From positions 1 to 28,953 of the forward strand of contig JAEDFS010000025.1 of NCBI GenBank assembly GCA_016297895.1: a stretch of DNA of 28,953 bases. The letters run 5' to 3'. The DNA comes from Marvinbryantia sp. (GTDB lineage: Bacteria; Bacillota; Clostridia; Lachnospirales; Lachnospiraceae). Of the stretch, positions 1-7,231 are shown in pieces. How positions within the stretch are numbered: position 1 is the stretch's first letter; each line of letters opens with the position of its first letter. The translations under genes were made by a program, and so were the position numbers. Under the pieces are notes generated by a model, which worked only from the letters and a program-made list of their open reading frames with translations, had not been told where the DNA came from and searched no databases.

Positions 1-301
1 TTTTTACATCCGTAAGATTAATCACCATATCGATCTCATTGGCTCCGTCCAAAAGTGCCTGACGCACTTCCGCCACTTTGGCAGCCGTCACACTGTAGCC
101 CAGCGGAAATCCCACCACTGTGCAGATATTGATCCGGTCTCCGTAAGCTTCATGCACCCGCCTGATATAACAGGGCGGAATGCAGACAGAAGCTGTCTCA
201 TATTCCATTGCCTCCTCACAAAGTCTCTGAATATCCTCCCATGAGGCAAACGCCTTTAACTGGGTATGATCCACATAATGCATCATTTCTCTTGGTTCCA
301 C
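1..301 (-). CDS. deoC: Deoxyribose-phosphate aldolase, 5' part (cut by window edge)
   Basis: DeoC cleaves 2-deoxyribose-5-phosphate to acetaldehyde and glyceraldehyde-3-phosphate in cytoplasmic deoxynucleoside catabolism. The first 100 codons are present and the rest lies beyond position 1. The translation starts VEPREMMHYVDHTQLKAF and holds the family blocks DHTQLK, SVCIPP, CTVVGFPLGY and the segment EIDMVIN, whose Asp is the proton-relay residue of class I DeoC. The Schiff-base lysine would lie in the missing part. I chose the GTG start at 299-301 because an AAGGAG ribosome binding site sits 7 nt upstream; two in-frame ATG codons follow five codons later with no better site. It lies 15 nt after the end of a broken small ORF and may share its transcript. 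Family assignment is secure; completeness cannot be judged. Confidence 0.93.
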   Translation of the reverse strand, partial: MEPREMMHYVDHTQLKAFASWEDIQRLCEEAMEYETASVCIPPCYIRRVHEAYGDRINICTVVGFPLGYSVTAAKVAEVRQALLDGANEIDMVINLTDVK

Positions 302-316
302 GACTGTTCTCCTTCA

Positions 317-545
317 TTACTCTGTCTCATTTTTTCCATACCATTCGAACTTACCGTCTTCCACCCGTGCCAGTATCAGCTGCTCTTCCCGGGGTTTTTT
401 CTCTCCTATGACGATCGCACGCTGATATCGTCTCTGTGCCTCCACCATATCTGCAATTATTTCCGGGCTGGCCGATCACACTGATTCCTGTCTGATTGAC
501 TGCCGCAAAAACTGACCCGTTTTCACGGGTGATCCTGCAGCAGTC
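317..545 (-). pseudogene. Short coding remnant upstream of deoC, disrupted by an apparent frameshift
   Basis: I do not recognise this protein. Reading towards deoC, one frame gives a protein-like stretch ending GISVIGQP (about 545 to 465). The next frame takes over at the CCC run at 465-467 and continues PEIIADMVEAQRRY ... VEDGKFEWYGKNETE to a TAA at 317-319. Each frame turns unprotein-like after the switch point, and removing one C would join them into one open frame of about 75 codons. No ATG, GTG or TTG start with a ribosome binding site is visible at its 5' end, which runs into the stop codon of the upstream kinase-like gene. An internal ATG at 450-452 could give about 45 residues, but its upstream site is weak. 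It is most likely a decayed 3' gene fragment, or a sequencing indel. The predicted terminator at 506-530 overlaps the first part, so that part may instead be non-coding. Confidence 0.45.
506..530 (-). terminator. Rho-independent terminator after the cytidylate-kinase-like gene
   Basis: On the minus strand a 6-bp stem ACCCGT/ACGGGT closes a GAAA tetraloop and is followed by CAGTTTTT. It starts 25 nt after the stop codon of the kinase-like gene. The stem is short, but the tetraloop and T run are typical. Confidence 0.6.
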
Positions 546-554
546 TCTATTCGG

Positions 555-1181
555 TTATGATTCCCCAAATCGTACTTTTATGTACGCTTCAATAGCTTCC
601 ACACATTTTTCAAAGCCAAGCTTTCCACTGTTCAGACAGAGATCGTAATTTCTTGCATCATTCCATTCTTTTCCTGTATAATACCGATAAAAATCTCCGC
701 GGAACTTATCGGTCTTTGCAATAAATTTTTCCATATCTGCGGTGCTCATGGAATTGCGTTCATGCGCTCTCGCCAGACAGTATTCCGGATCTGCGTGCAC
801 AAAGACACTGACCACATTGGGCCGGTCAGCGAGAACGAAATCTGCGCAGCGGCCAATAAATACTCTGGGCCCCTGATCTGCAAGTTCCCGGATCACCTTT
901 GCCTGATAATTAAACAGGTTCTGTGGAGAAGTAAATTCATCACTGGAAGGCGGAAGCAGTTCTCCTTTATAGATCTTTTTAGAAATTCCGAACAGGGAAC
1001 CATTGACCAGTTTCTCATCCACCTGTGCAAAAAGCGCTTCATTGATTCCGCTTTCGTCGGATGCAATTCTCAAAATATCCCTTTCATGGCAGGGAATTCC
1101 GTTTTTCTTCGCATACATCTGGCCTACGGTCTTACCGCCGCTGCCATACTGTCTTGCGATGGTTACAATAATGTCCTTCAT
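555..1181 (-). CDS. Cytidylate kinase-like family protein
   Basis: This 208-residue cytoplasmic protein matches the cytidylate-kinase-like family (Pfam Cytidylate_kin2), common in Clostridia and of unproven substrate. The N-terminal strand IIVTIARQYGSGGKTVG is a P-loop variant for nucleotide binding. Further on are FIGRCADFVL and a charged lid-like region (RAHERNSMSTADMEKFIAKTD), as in nucleoside monophosphate kinases. The open frame extends eight codons further upstream, but ATG at 1179-1181 is preferred: AGGAGG lies 7 nt before it, inside the longer frame. The gene appears monocistronic, with its own promoter (1237-1265) and a terminator after the stop. It could phosphorylate CMP/dCMP or another small substrate; the sequence does not decide this. 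Confidence 0.88.
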   Translation of the reverse strand: MKDIIVTIARQYGSGGKTVGQMYAKKNGIPCHERDILRIASDESGINEALFAQVDEKLVNGSLFGISKKIYKGELLPPSSDEFTSPQNLFNYQAKVIRELADQGPRVFIGRCADFVLADRPNVVSVFVHADPEYCLARAHERNSMSTADMEKFIAKTDKFRGDFYRYYTGKEWNDARNYDLCLNSGKLGFEKCVEAIEAYIKVRFGES

Positions 1182-1236
1182 ATAAGCCCCTCCTGTCAAT
1201 GTCATAAGCTCTGCTGCATCAGTCCTGTTAAGATAA

Positions 1237-1265
1237 AGTATACCTTAAATTGTCATGCAATGCAA
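1237..1265 (-). promoter_or_regulatory. Sigma-A type promoter for the cytidylate-kinase-like gene
   Basis: On the minus strand TTGCAT (1260-1265) is followed after exactly 17 bp by TATACT (1237-1242), about 55 nt before the ATG at 1181. Both hexamers match the vegetative consensus well. Confidence 0.7.
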
Positions 1266-1291
1266 CGAAAAATACAAAACTGGCAGATAAT

Positions 1292-2314
1292 TTAATATGC
1301 TTTTCCTGCCAGGATCTCCTTGTAATCCTTCAGATTCTTTGCCAGAAGTTCCGGTGTATTCAGGTGATACGGGCATTTGCTCCTGCACTTGTTGCAGTGA
1401 AGACATTCTTCGATCTTCATCATTTTTGCCTGCATTTCCGGTGTAAGCTGTGCCTGGGAGGGAGCGCGGCGGATCATCAGTGACATGCGTGCACAGTTAT
1501 TGATCTCAATTCCTGCCGGGCAGGGCATACAGTATCCGCAGCCCCTGCAGAATTCTCCCATCAGTTCCTTTCTGTCTTTTTCGATCAGCATCTTAATTTC
1601 CTCTGTCATCTTCGGCGGGCAGGTGATATAGGACAGGAATTCCTCCAGTTCACTCATACGCTGCACACCCCAGATAGGAAGCACATTTTCATACTGGGCC
1701 TCAAAGGCATAGGCTGCGGCAGAATTGGTGATCAGGCCGCCGGACAGCCCTTTCATGGCAATAAATCCCATATCTTTTTCCTTACATGCCTCCACTAAAG
1801 CCACATCGTCCTCCGTTGCCAGATAGCAGAACGGGAACTGCAGAGTCTCATAAAGGCCCGATTCAATGGCTTCCCTTGCCACAGCCAACCTGTGGTTCGT
1901 AATTCCGATATGACGGATCCTGCCCTGTTTTTTCGCCTCCAGCATACACTCATAGACTCCACTCTCATCCCCCGGCTTGGGACAGAAAGAGGGATTATGG
2001 AACTGATAGATATCCAGATAATCTGTTTTTAAATTCGTAAGGGTCGTCTCCAGATCCTTCCAGAAATCCTCCGGCTTTACGGCAGCGGTCTTTGATGAAA
2101 TAAATACCTTGTCCCTCACATCAGAAAGAGCCAGTCCCAGCTTATGTTCACTGTCTGTGTAAAATCTGGCTGTATCAAAAAAGGTCACACCTTTTTCATA
2201 CGCCCTTCTTACGATCTTCACCGCTTCCTCGTCGCTGATTCGCTGGATCGGCAGCGCTCCGAATCCGTTTTTATTAGTAACGATCTCCGTCTTTCCCAAT
2301 CTTACCATGTCCAT
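1292..2314 (-). CDS. Aldo/keto reductase with C-terminal two-[4Fe-4S] ferredoxin-like domain
   Basis: A 340-residue protein. Residues 1 to about 230 form an aldo/keto reductase TIM barrel with the expected tetrad D47 (FFDTARFY), Y52, K75 (SSKTAA) and H106 (YQFHNPSF). Residues about 250-320 form a ferredoxin-type domain with C256/C259/C262/C265 and C304/C307/C310/C314, enough for two [4Fe-4S] clusters. This fusion is common in anaerobic Clostridia, and its electron donor and substrate are generally unknown; a low-potential redox role in the cytoplasm is an inference. Start: ATG at 2312-2314, with GGGAGG 8 nt upstream. The gene follows the liv terminator and has its own TATAAT element, so it is probably monocistronic. 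Confidence 0.9.
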   Translation of the reverse strand: MDMVRLGKTEIVTNKNGFGALPIQRISDEEAVKIVRRAYEKGVTFFDTARFYTDSEHKLGLALSDVRDKVFISSKTAAVKPEDFWKDLETTLTNLKTDYLDIYQFHNPSFCPKPGDESGVYECMLEAKKQGRIRHIGITNHRLAVAREAIESGLYETLQFPFCYLATEDDVALVEACKEKDMGFIAMKGLSGGLITNSAAAYAFEAQYENVLPIWGVQRMSELEEFLSYITCPPKMTEEIKMLIEKDRKELMGEFCRGCGYCMPCPAGIEINNCARMSLMIRRAPSQAQLTPEMQAKMMKIEECLHCNKCRSKCPYHLNTPELLAKNLKDYKEILAGKAY

Positions 2315-2352
2315 ATTTTTATCCTCCCGTATGTTCCTTGATCTCTGAGATG

Positions 2353-2358
2353 ATTATA
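2353..2358 (-). promoter_or_regulatory. Probable -10 element for the aldo/keto reductase gene
   Basis: The minus strand has a perfect TATAAT 38 nt before the ATG. No convincing -35 hexamer lies 16-18 bp upstream (the 17-bp position reads TTTTAA, inside the liv terminator), so the promoter may need an activator or be weak. Confidence 0.45.
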
Positions 2359-2377
2359 ACACTGTTTCCCCGAATTT

Positions 2378-2409
2378 AAAAGGCTGCCGTACCTTTTCGT
2401 ACAGCAGCC
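2378..2409 (-). terminator. Terminator of the liv operon
   Basis: On the minus strand an 11-bp stem with one G-T pair (2399-2409 with 2382-2392) closes a 6-nt loop and is followed by TTTT and an AT-rich tract. It begins about 20 nt after the livF stop codon. Confidence 0.85.
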
Positions 2410-2429
2410 CATATTACACTTCAGCTTAT

Positions 2430-3140
2430 TTACTCTCCCAGGTATGCCTTGCGGATAGAATCATCATGCATCAGTACATCCGCTTTTCCTTCCTGAACGA
2501 TCTTTCCTGTCTCCAGAACATACGCCCGGTCTGCAATAGAAAGAGCTTTCTTTGCATTCTGCTCCACCAGAAGTACGGTGGTGCCGCTGGCGCTGACGCT
2601 CTGAATAATATCAAAGATTTCATTTACCAGAATGGGGGAAAGGCCCATAGACGGCTCGTCCATCAGGATGATCCTGGGTTTGGACATCAGTGCCCTTCCC
2701 ATAGCCAGCATCTGCTGTTCTCCTCCGGACAGCGTTCCTGCGATCTGATTTTTTCTCTCCTCCAGACGTGGGAAACGTTTGTAAACAGCTTCCAGGCTGG
2801 CCTCGATCTCGTCCTTATCCGATCTGGTATAAGCGCCCATCTTCAGGTTCTGATATACGGAAAGCTGTGCAAATACACGGCGTCCTTCCGGTACATGAGC
2901 CATTCCCAGACTGACGATCTTATGAGCCGGAACTTTGGTGATCTCTTTTCCTTCGAATATAACACTTCCTTTTTTCGGAGAAAGAAGGCCGGTAATGGTA
3001 TGAAGGATCGTGGTCTTTCCGGCACCGTTTGCACCGATCAGTGCGATAACTTCTCCCTCATTTACCTGGAAGGAAACACCTTTAATGGCCTGGATCATCC
3101 CGTAATAGACTTCCAGATCTTTTATCTCAAGCATTGCCAT
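2430..3140 (-). CDS. livF: Branched-chain amino acid ABC transporter ATP-binding protein LivF
   Basis: A 236-residue ATPase subunit at the inner face of the membrane, powering uptake of branched-chain amino acids or relatives. It shows Walker A GANGAGKTT near residue 36, the Q-loop region with the LivF-typical HVPEGRRVFAQLSV, the signature LSGGEQQMLAMGRAL, and Walker B RIILMDEPSMGLSP. Length and motifs match LivF rather than LivG. Start ATG at 3138-3140 has AGGAGG about 8 nt upstream. It is the last gene of the liv operon, 12 nt after livG, and is followed by a strong terminator. Confidence 0.95.
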   Translation of the reverse strand: MAMLEIKDLEVYYGMIQAIKGVSFQVNEGEVIALIGANGAGKTTILHTITGLLSPKKGSVIFEGKEITKVPAHKIVSLGMAHVPEGRRVFAQLSVYQNLKMGAYTRSDKDEIEASLEAVYKRFPRLEERKNQIAGTLSGGEQQMLAMGRALMSKPRIILMDEPSMGLSPILVNEIFDIIQSVSASGTTVLLVEQNAKKALSIADRAYVLETGKIVQEGKADVLMHDDSIRKAYLGE

Positions 3141-3152
3141 GTCTCGTTCCTC

Positions 3153-3914
3153 CTACTCTCCAAGATATGCGGTGATGACCTGGGGATTGCTCAGCACTTC
3201 TGCTGTGTCACCCTGGCATAATACCTCACCAAAGTTCAATACTGTCAGTTTTTCACAGATTCCTGATACCAGCTTCATATCATGCTCAATGAGGAGGACT
3301 GTCATATCAAAATGATCTCTTACAAAATGAATCGTATTCATCAGTTCCTGGGTCTCATTGGGGTTCATGCCCGCTGCCGGTTCATCCAGCAGCAGAAGCT
3401 TTGGATCCGTTGCCAGTGCTCTGGCGATCTCCAGCTTTCTCTGCTTTCCATAAGGGAGATTGGAAGCCAGATAATCAGCCTGTCCATCCAGATCAAAGAC
3501 CTTCAAAAGCTCCATGGCCTTTTCATTCATTTCCTTTTCCACTCTGCGGTAAGACGGAGTACGAAAGATTCCTGACAGGGTGGAATACTTATGCTCATTG
3601 TGAAGTCCCACTTTTACATTGTCCAGCACGGACATGGCCTTAAACAGGCGGATATTCTGAAAGGTTCTTGCAATTCCCGCCTTGTTGATCTCAATAGTAG
3701 ACTTTCCGGTAATATTTTCTCCGTCCAGCTTTACGATTCCCTCTGTGGGCTTGTACACACCGGTCAGCAGGTTAAATACAGTCGTCTTTCCTGCTCCGTT
3801 GGGTCCGATCAGCCCGTAAAGCTGTCCTTTTTCAATAGTCAGATCAAACTCATTTACTGCCCGAAGACCTCCGAAAGAGATCCCCAGATTTTTTACATCC
3901 AGCATAACAGCCAT
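3153..3914 (-). CDS. livG: Branched-chain amino acid ABC transporter ATP-binding protein LivG
   Basis: A 253-residue ABC ATPase pairing with LivF under the LivHM permease. It has Walker A GPNGAGKTT near residue 37, the LivG-typical TFQNIRLFKAMSVLDNV, the signature region NLPYGKQRKLEIARAL (YG in place of SG, usual for LivG), and Walker B LLLLDEPAAGMNP. The C-terminal LIEHDMKLV is the switch histidine. The livM stop codon ends one base before the start, and the ribosome binding site GGAGGG lies within the end of livM, implying translational coupling. Confidence 0.95.
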   Translation of the reverse strand: MAVMLDVKNLGISFGGLRAVNEFDLTIEKGQLYGLIGPNGAGKTTVFNLLTGVYKPTEGIVKLDGENITGKSTIEINKAGIARTFQNIRLFKAMSVLDNVKVGLHNEHKYSTLSGIFRTPSYRRVEKEMNEKAMELLKVFDLDGQADYLASNLPYGKQRKLEIARALATDPKLLLLDEPAAGMNPNETQELMNTIHFVRDHFDMTVLLIEHDMKLVSGICEKLTVLNFGEVLCQGDTAEVLSNPQVITAYLGE

Positions 3915-3915
3915 C

Positions 3916-4971
3916 TTATTTGCCCTCCTTCTCTTGTTTTCTGAAGAAACGGCTCAGATAGCGCTCCCGCCATTCCAGTGCCTTGGGTGCCCAGTTAAAG
4001 AGCATCATCACGATCAGTACGATCGCGTAGATCAGCATACGGTAATCAGACAGTCCTCTTAAGAGCTCCGGAAGCAGAGTCAGAACCACTGCTGCGATCA
4101 CGGATCCCCGAATGTTGCCGATTCCGCCCAATACAACGAATACCAGTGCCATGATCGACATGTTATAGTCAAATTTCTTGCCCTGAAGAGTGGCCAGATT
4201 GTGAGCATACAGTGCTCCTGCCGCACCTGCCAGAGCTGCTGAAACAGTAAATGCCATCAGCTTATATTTTGTTATGTTAATTCCCACAGATTCCGCCGCA
4301 ATCCGGTTGTCACGAATGGACTTGATGGCACGGCCGTCTCTGGAGTTGATCAGATTCAATACCACAAACAAAGTGATCAGGATCAGGATCACACCTACGG
4401 TAAAGCTGGCATCCTTGGGCGTCCCCGTAATACCCTGTGGTCCGTTCAGGATCACCGTACCGGTAGGCTCCATTCCCATGGAAAACTGATCCTTCATGGA
4501 AAAATGAAATCCTGTACTGTCTTTTCCGATATAAAATACATTGATGACATTCTTGATGATCTCTCCGAATGCCAGTGTTACGATAGCCAGATAGTCACCC
4601 TTTAAGCGAAGTACCGGGATACCGATCAGAAGGCCGAATACGGCTGCTACTGCCGCACCCAGAACAATTGCCAGAAAAAAGCGGAAGCCGCTGTTTGGAA
4701 GTGCTTCCTGCACACATTTGGAAAAGAATGCGCTGGAAAATGCACCCACACACATGAATCCGGCATGACCAAGACTCAGCTCGCCTGAGATTCCAACCAC
4801 CAGGTTCAGGGAAACTGCCATCACAATATAAACACAGACCGGAACCAGAAGTCCCTTCATCAGACTGGAAATATTTCCCGTTCCGACCATGATCTGTACA
4901 ATGATATACGCTGCGATTACCATTCCATAGGTAATACAGTTGCTTTTGAATGTTTTATCCATCTTTTTCAT
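3916..4971 (-). CDS. livM: Branched-chain amino acid ABC transporter permease LivM
   Basis: A 351-residue integral membrane permease with about nine or ten hydrophobic segments. The central region SLNLVVGISGELSLGHAGF and the cytoplasmic loop GDYLAIVTLAFGEIIKNV (the EAA-like contact loop for LivF/LivG) are typical LivM features, as is SIRDNRIAAESVGIN. The C-terminal tail is rich in Arg and Lys. GGTGG lies 4 nt before the ATG, a somewhat close site; an in-frame ATG three codons on is an alternative start. It begins 8 nt after livH ends. Confidence 0.94.
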   Translation of the reverse strand: MKKMDKTFKSNCITYGMVIAAYIIVQIMVGTGNISSLMKGLLVPVCVYIVMAVSLNLVVGISGELSLGHAGFMCVGAFSSAFFSKCVQEALPNSGFRFFLAIVLGAAVAAVFGLLIGIPVLRLKGDYLAIVTLAFGEIIKNVINVFYIGKDSTGFHFSMKDQFSMGMEPTGTVILNGPQGITGTPKDASFTVGVILILITLFVVLNLINSRDGRAIKSIRDNRIAAESVGINITKYKLMAFTVSAALAGAAGALYAHNLATLQGKKFDYNMSIMALVFVVLGGIGNIRGSVIAAVVLTLLPELLRGLSDYRMLIYAIVLIVMMLFNWAPKALEWRERYLSRFFRKQEKEGK

Positions 4972-4979
4972 CGTCCCAC

Positions 4980-5867
4980 CTACACTTTCTCCTGGATCTG
5001 CTTTCCAAGCAGTCCGGTAGGCTTCACCAGAAGGACAATAATCAAAACCGCAAATACAATGGCATCTGCCATCTGGGAAGAAATATATGCTTTACCTAAA
5101 ATCTCAATGACGCCAAGAAGGATTCCGCCGATCATGGCTCCAGTGATGGATCCGATTCCGCCGAATACCGCTGCCACGAATGCCTTGATACCGGGCATGG
5201 CACCTGTATACGGAGTCAGGGAAGGATATGCGGAGCAGAGCAGAACACCTGCAATGGCTGCCAGCGCAGAACCAATGGCAAAAGTCAGTGCAATGGTTCC
5301 GTTTACATTGATTCCCATGAGCTGTGCTGCACCCTTATCTTCTGACACTGCCAGCATGGCCTGTCCTGCCTTTGTCTTTTTAATAAATGTGGTCAGTCCC
5401 AGCATGATCACAATACAGGCCACAATGGTCACGATCGTCTCTCCTGTAATATTGATGGCCCCGTCTGCCAGCTTCACTGCCGGAATGGTAACGACCGACT
5501 GGAAAGATTTTGTATTGGCTCCAAAAATCAACAATGCCAGATTCTGCAGCAGATAGCTGACACCGATGGCTGTGATCAGCACTGCCAGCGGAGAAGCTGC
5601 TCCACGCAGGGGTCTGTATGCCACCCGCTCAATGGTGATTCCAAGAGTGGTACAGACAAGCACTGCCACAAGAATCGCCACAAGGGGATGTGCCCCGCTT
5701 ACTGTCATCATCGTCAATGCTGCGTAACCGCCTACCATGATGACGTCCCCATGAGCAAAATTCAGCATTTTGGCAATACCGTATACCATGGTATATCCCA
5801 GCGCAATAATCGCATACACGCTGCCAAGACTGATACCATTTATCAAATAGGATACAAAACTACTCAT
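4980..5867 (-). CDS. livH: Branched-chain amino acid ABC transporter permease LivH
   Basis: A 295-residue membrane permease with about eight hydrophobic segments. N-terminal NGISLGSVYAIIALGYTMVYGIAKMLNFAHGD is the LivH hallmark (quoted here only as NGISLGSVYAI and LNFAHGD being the diagnostic parts). The loop SEDKGAAQLMGINV and the following Gly/Ala-rich helix fit the ATPase-contact region. It forms a heterodimeric channel with LivM. It lies 77 nt after livK, with a stable hairpin in the gap that could reduce its expression relative to the binding protein. Confidence 0.94.
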   Translation of the reverse strand: MSSFVSYLINGISLGSVYAIIALGYTMVYGIAKMLNFAHGDVIMVGGYAALTMMTVSGAHPLVAILVAVLVCTTLGITIERVAYRPLRGAASPLAVLITAIGVSYLLQNLALLIFGANTKSFQSVVTIPAVKLADGAINITGETIVTIVACIVIMLGLTTFIKKTKAGQAMLAVSEDKGAAQLMGINVNGTIALTFAIGSALAAIAGVLLCSAYPSLTPYTGAMPGIKAFVAAVFGGIGSITGAMIGGILLGVIEILGKAYISSQMADAIVFAVLIIVLLVKPTGLLGKQIQEKV

Positions 5868-5898
5868 AAGACACCTCTATTATTTCCTGTGTTATGAA

Positions 5899-5929
5899 AA
5901 CAGGGGGCTGCCAACCGCAACCCCCTGTT
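5899..5929 (-). terminator. Terminator-like hairpin between livK and livH (probable attenuator)
   Basis: On the minus strand AACAGGGGGTTGC and GCAGCCCCCTGTT pair over 13 bp with one G-T pair, with a 5-nt loop and TTTTC on the 3' side. It lies 15 nt after the livK stop and 31 nt before the livH start. The T run is short, so partial read-through is likely. Hairpins here often protect or over-express the binding-protein mRNA segment. Confidence 0.7.
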
Positions 5930-5944
5930 GGGTTTACTGTCTGA

Positions 5945-7090
5945 TTACATTGCTTTGTAAGCGCCATCTGTGATCACAACAGCCTTCGGAGCTTTTGTCG
6001 GCTCACCATCTGCAGACCAGGTGATACCTGAACCTGTCAGACCATCCATTGTAATTTCTGTCATGGCAACTTTCATAAGATCGCAGATCTCAGAAGCATC
6101 CATATCCGGAGTAGCACCTGCTTTTTCAAGAGCTGCTTTGATCGCATAGATACCATCGTATGCATCTGCTGCGAACTGGTTCGGTGTATCGCCGAACTGT
6201 TCTTTGTAATTTGCTACGAATGTCTGTGTCAGTTCATCCTCAGCATCTGCTGCGAACGGTGTAAGAAGCATTACGCCTTCTGCAAGAGAGGTATCAAATC
6301 CTTCTACTGCCAGAAGTCCGTCCAGACCGTCACATCCGAAGAAGATCGGAGCAAAGTCCATACCTGCTGCCTGCTGAAGGATCAGAGAAGCCTCTGTGTA
6401 GTAGATCGGCAGGAATACCAGTTCTGCGCCTGCATCTTTTGCTTTCTGAAGCTGTACGGAGAAGTCTGTCTTGCTGTCTGCGGTGAATGCTTCTGCTGCA
6501 ACGATCTCGAGACCCTGATTTGCAGCCTCAGCCTGGAAGGTTGCGAAGATACCGGAAGAATATACATCAGAGCTGTCATAGATAGCAGCTACTTTCGTTG
6601 CCAGCTTGTTTTCGCCGATGTACTGTGCGGATGCAGTACCCTGGTTCGGGTCAGAGAAGCATACGCGGAATGCGTTGTCTCCGGAGATACATTCTACTGC
6701 GGATCCTGACGGTGTCAGCAGGAACATATTGTCATTCATTGCCTCTGCTTCTACTGCAATACAGGGTGCACTTGTTACGGTACCCAGCAGCATCTGCATA
6801 CCCCAGTCTTTCAGGGTGTTGTATGCGTTTACAGATTTTTCTGCATCATGCTCATCATCCTGTGCGTTGAACTCCAGCTCTGCTCCGTTTACACCGCCTG
6901 CTGCATTGATCTCATCAACTGCCAGCTGTGCTGCGTTCATAACTGCCTGTCCGTATACGGCTGCTCCTCCTGTCATCGGGCCGATTCCACCAATCTTGAA
7001 TGTACCCTCTGCTGCTACAGGTGCTGCCACAAGGCTTGCGGTCATAGCTGCGCATGCCAGTATGCTTACTGCTTTACCAAATTTTTTCAT
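5945..7090 (-). CDS. livK: Branched-chain amino acid ABC transporter substrate-binding protein
   Basis: A 381-residue extracytoplasmic binding protein of the LivJ/LivK type (Peripla_BP_6). The N-terminus (residues 1-27) is a signal sequence: MKK, a hydrophobic core with a Cys at 13, and an Ala-rich end before EGTFKIGG. The mature part begins with the family pattern IGGIGPMTGGAAVYGQ, followed by AVDEINAAGGVNG and further on TDFSVQLQKAKDAGAELVFLP. There is no canonical lipobox, which is unusual for a Gram-positive binding protein. Start ATG at 7088-7090 has a GAGGAGG site 8 nt upstream. It is first in the liv operon behind a strong promoter. Ligand: branched-chain amino acids by family; related amides or short peptides cannot be excluded. 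Confidence 0.93.
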   Translation of the reverse strand: MKKFGKAVSILACAAMTASLVAAPVAAEGTFKIGGIGPMTGGAAVYGQAVMNAAQLAVDEINAAGGVNGAELEFNAQDDEHDAEKSVNAYNTLKDWGMQMLLGTVTSAPCIAVEAEAMNDNMFLLTPSGSAVECISGDNAFRVCFSDPNQGTASAQYIGENKLATKVAAIYDSSDVYSSGIFATFQAEAANQGLEIVAAEAFTADSKTDFSVQLQKAKDAGAELVFLPIYYTEASLILQQAAGMDFAPIFFGCDGLDGLLAVEGFDTSLAEGVMLLTPFAADAEDELTQTFVANYKEQFGDTPNQFAADAYDGIYAIKAALEKAGATPDMDASEICDLMKVAMTEITMDGLTGSGITWSADGEPTKAPKAVVITDGAYKAM

Positions 7091-7123
7091 AATCTTTTCC
7101 TCCTCTTTATAAATTTTTCATTA

Positions 7124-7153
7124 ATGATAACCCTGAATTACCGGTGTTGTCAA
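7124..7153 (-). promoter_or_regulatory. Promoter of the liv operon
   Basis: On the minus strand a perfect TTGACA (7148-7153) precedes TATCAT (7124-7129) by 18 bp, about 34 nt upstream of the livK start. Confidence 0.75.
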
Positions 7154-7231
7154 TGTTTTTTTGCCTTTTCCGCCCGTGATTCCCGGCATTTCACCGCTTT
7201 TTCACATACCGGATGCGTTTCCGCAGCAGAC

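Noticed and set aside
762..1295. Plus-strand frame of 177 codons opposite the cytidylate-kinase-like gene
   Set aside because: It is antisense to a recognised gene with a good promoter and ribosome binding site, and its translation looks like nothing known.
7140..7231. Terminator for the family-1 binding-protein gene
   Set aside because: A CCGGTAT/ATGCCGG pair exists on the minus strand, but with a 16-nt loop and no T run. I could not support a terminator here.
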